From Trema orientale (Eukaryota > Streptophyta > Magnoliopsida > Rosales > Cannabaceae): a stretch of DNA of 64,000 nt. The notes under the pieces are model-generated. The model did no database searches. It saw only the letters and a program-made list of their open reading frames with translations, and was not told where the DNA came from. Of the stretch, positions 62,219 to 64,000 are shown piece after piece; positions within the stretch are counted from its first letter, which is position 1; each line of letters opens with the position of its first letter. The DNA is taken from positions 173,129-237,128 of the forward strand of contig JXTC01000029.1 of NCBI GenBank assembly GCA_002914845.1. The letters are read 5' to 3'. The position numbers were made by a program, and so were the translations under genes.

Positions 62219-62592
62219 CTGATGCAGGGACCATTCTACTTCTTGTTTTCTTATTACTATTTCTTAGTATGTAGACCTATGAGTTTATTGGGCTTTTGTT
62301 TGCTCATTGTCAATGGGCCCGTTTTCTTTGGTTCCATTTGTTATGTGGGCTTTCCATTTTGTCGTTTAGGTCATTGTAATAGACTTTTAGTATTACTCTT
62401 TGAATGGAGGGCAGCAGAATATGTTTTTGAGTCGACAACTTGTTTTGTTAAGGGTTTAAACCCTCTATGTCACTGCTGTTGCAGCTCTTATATTCAGGCC
62501 AAGCCAGCCACTTTAGGGGTTATCTTGACCCATTTTCTTCATTGTTCTTAACTAGCTGCCATACCAGCTACTATTACCACCCCTCCTTCATT
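62219..62592 (+). repeat. 3' LTR of the gypsy element
   Basis: A copy of 57146-57518 with about 15 substitutions and one indel by eye, mostly transitions. It is followed by the ACATT duplication and then by the resumed copia-like LTR. Confidence 0.88.
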
Positions 62593-63815
62593 ACATTAAA
62601 GATGGATTATGGAAAAGAGCTTGAAGACAAAGAATAAGAATACAAGACTTAGACTAGCAAAGGTTAAATATTTAGTTCTTGTATTTGAATACTTATTTAT
62701 ATAAAATATGATTTTAATGGCTCAAATTTTTATAAAAATAAGAAAATTTCAAACCAATGCAGTTAAACTAGTTTATCTTCAATTAAAGTTTGAAATTTAT
62801 TTTATACAAACTTTTAAATTGATTTATAAATTTATATAGTATCCATATTTCATAAAAATAAATTTAAGAAGTCACAATTTTGAAAAGAATCGAAGAAGAC
62901 TTGAAATAAAATTAAAACATGCTCTCTGGTATTTTCGGCAGACCGATTTCTGGTTTTCGGTCTACCGATTCTCTACCAAATTTTAACAGATTTTTGAATT
63001 CGACCATTAGAACCGTACTATCAATGGCTAGTATTTTCAGCCGACTGAAAACACATTTTTGATCTACTGAAAATGACAAAATCTCTGTCAAACGGTCTAA
63101 AACGGCTTGTTTTCATTTAAGTGTATAAATAGAAACTTTTCTAATACTTGAAACAACTTTTTGAACATCCTTACATTGCTTATATCATATCTTCAAGTTA
63201 TTCTAATCAATTTTTGTGATCCAAACTTTCAAATCCACTTTTTTACAAAAATCACTTGAGCCAAACTAGATCATATCTTGTGTTCACATTTATTCTCTCT
63301 AAGTTTACATTGTATCAATTATCTTCATTAGAGAGATATTCTAGTTGAGTGATTCAACATAAACTAAATTGTAATTGTGAGGTGAGGTTAACACCGTATT
63401 CATAAACAACCAGTTTAGGTGATATTGGCACTGGAGTCTAAATAATCCAAGTTAGGCATAATAGAGCCGAATTCAAGGCTATTATAAAGGCGTGAGTGTG
63501 CCTAAGGAGAAACCACTCATTGTGTACAAGAATCGGTCTTATTCTCTTTATCCGATAGTGGATAGCTCAAAGCGGGTTGCCAAGAGCCTGGGACGTAGAT
63601 AAACTGTCGTATTTGTTGAACCTCATAAAAATAGTATTGATATTTCTCTATCCATATCTCTTGAATTTATTTACCTTGAACTTATGCATGTCATTTAGCT
63701 ACTTTTACTTGTTATTGTCATTAGCTGCATAATTTACTTGCTTATCTTGAAAAGTTCGCAAAAAATTTTAAAACTCAATTCACCGCTCCCTTTTCTTGGG
63801 TTAGCTAATCTTGGG

Positions 63816-64000
63816 CTAATATAAAGGATCTTCTATCTCTTTGGTGGGGTAGATATCAAGAAAGTAAGGGGAAAAAAAGTGGTAAAGGAAGATTGAGTGT
63901 TTTTTTTATTTAGAGAGAGGTTAAAGTTTTTTAAGAAGTGTAATTAGAGATATTGTTTTTGTTACTTAGAATAGAAGTTTAGTTTTTTTTTACATAATTT
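63816..64000. other. Right edge of the window; nothing recognised
   Basis: AT-rich sequence beyond the copia-like LTR. Any internal copia sequence would lie outside the window. Confidence 0.4.

Larger units (their letters stand above)
57146..62592 (+). mobile_element. Ty3/gypsy LTR element with both LTRs, chromovirus-like, broken
   Basis: Two direct LTRs (57146-57518 and 62219-62592, about 374 bp) bound the element. ACATT flanks it on both sides (57141-57145 and 62593-62597). The domain order gag, protease, reverse transcriptase, RNase H, integrase is the gypsy order. The end of integrase (INDNAYILDLP..SSTFNVADLYEY) lies directly against the 3' LTR, which recalls CRM/Galadriel-type chromoviruses; no chromodomain is evident. 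The coding region has roughly ten breaks. By eye the LTRs differ at about 15 of 373 sites (about 4%), suggesting an insertion one to a few million years old at usual plant rates. Confidence 0.9.
57023..63815 (+). mobile_element. Copia-like (SIRE-type?) LTR copy B, plus orientation, split by a gypsy element
   Basis: It starts near TATTGACTCATGCC and ends near CAATTCACC..TTCTTGGGTTAGCTAATC. Removing the 5.45 kb gypsy insertion and its target duplication leaves about 1.34 kb, collinear with copy A but in opposite orientation. It retains AATAATCTACTTGAGTGTAT before the insertion and AGAGCTTGAAGACAAAGA after it. No copia genes or primer-binding site follow, so it is a solo LTR or a truncated end. 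The right boundary is approximate. Confidence 0.55.

Noticed and set aside
44843-63815. A single large element bounded by the two copia-like LTRs
   Set aside because: The two copies are in opposite orientation, whereas LTRs of one element are direct repeats.

Overview
The window reads as nuclear DNA of a eudicot plant. It is AT-rich, its two multi-exon genes have short GT–AG introns, and the gene families (RBOH NADPH oxidase, DUF26 receptor-like kinase, LEA_2/NHL proteins) and repeats (Ty3/gypsy and Ty1/copia LTRs, CACTA, hAT and PIF-like MITEs, tRNA-derived SINEs) are plant-typical. I cannot name the species. All boundaries and motif calls were read by eye; no alignment or search was run.

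Only four host genes are convincing, all on the minus strand. Two are single-exon LEA_2 (NDR1/HIN1-like) membrane proteins at 1109-1681 and 8310-8864, about half identical and apparently an old tandem pair now separated by repeats. A seven-exon cysteine-rich receptor-like kinase (CRK) lies at 20943-24664. Its frame is open throughout, but its kinase domain has lost the DFG aspartate and the catalytic-loop asparagine, so it looks like a pseudokinase. The fourth is a complete 14-exon orthologue of Arabidopsis RBOHF (30290-38185, 963 codons), the best-supported gene here. RBOHF and CRK-type receptors both belong to apoplastic ROS and stress signalling, but nothing in the sequence shows that these two genes are co-regulated.

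Layout: 1-10 kb holds the LEA_2 pair, one reverse solo LTR (3179-5238), and a fold-back repeat (5555-7010) whose centre carries a copia scrap and a duplicated hairpin sequence. 10-19 kb holds a SINE, a hAT-like MITE and a heavily decayed Tat-type gypsy fossil, itself split by another hAT-like MITE and a 2.17 kb solo LTR. 19-25 kb holds a PIF-like MITE and the CRK gene. 25-30 kb holds a hAT-like MITE, a second SINE and an unclassified repeat rich in TGTCGTTTT. 30-38 kb is RBOHF. 38-57 kb has no gene I recognise: a 1.37 kb solo LTR, a small MITE, a copia-like LTR split by a solo LTR, long AT-rich DNA, and a 2.1 kb non-autonomous CACTA element. 57-64 kb is a second copia-like LTR, inverted relative to the first, split by a 5.4 kb gypsy element with both LTRs and a 5 bp target duplication.

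The main theme is nested insertion followed by LTR-LTR recombination: four solo LTRs with recognisable target duplications against one element that keeps both LTRs. The most promising leads are the predicted pseudokinase CRK, the three-member 2.1 kb solo-LTR family, the hairpin duplication at 6.4-6.6 kb, and the TGTCGTTTT-rich repeat at 27-28.8 kb.
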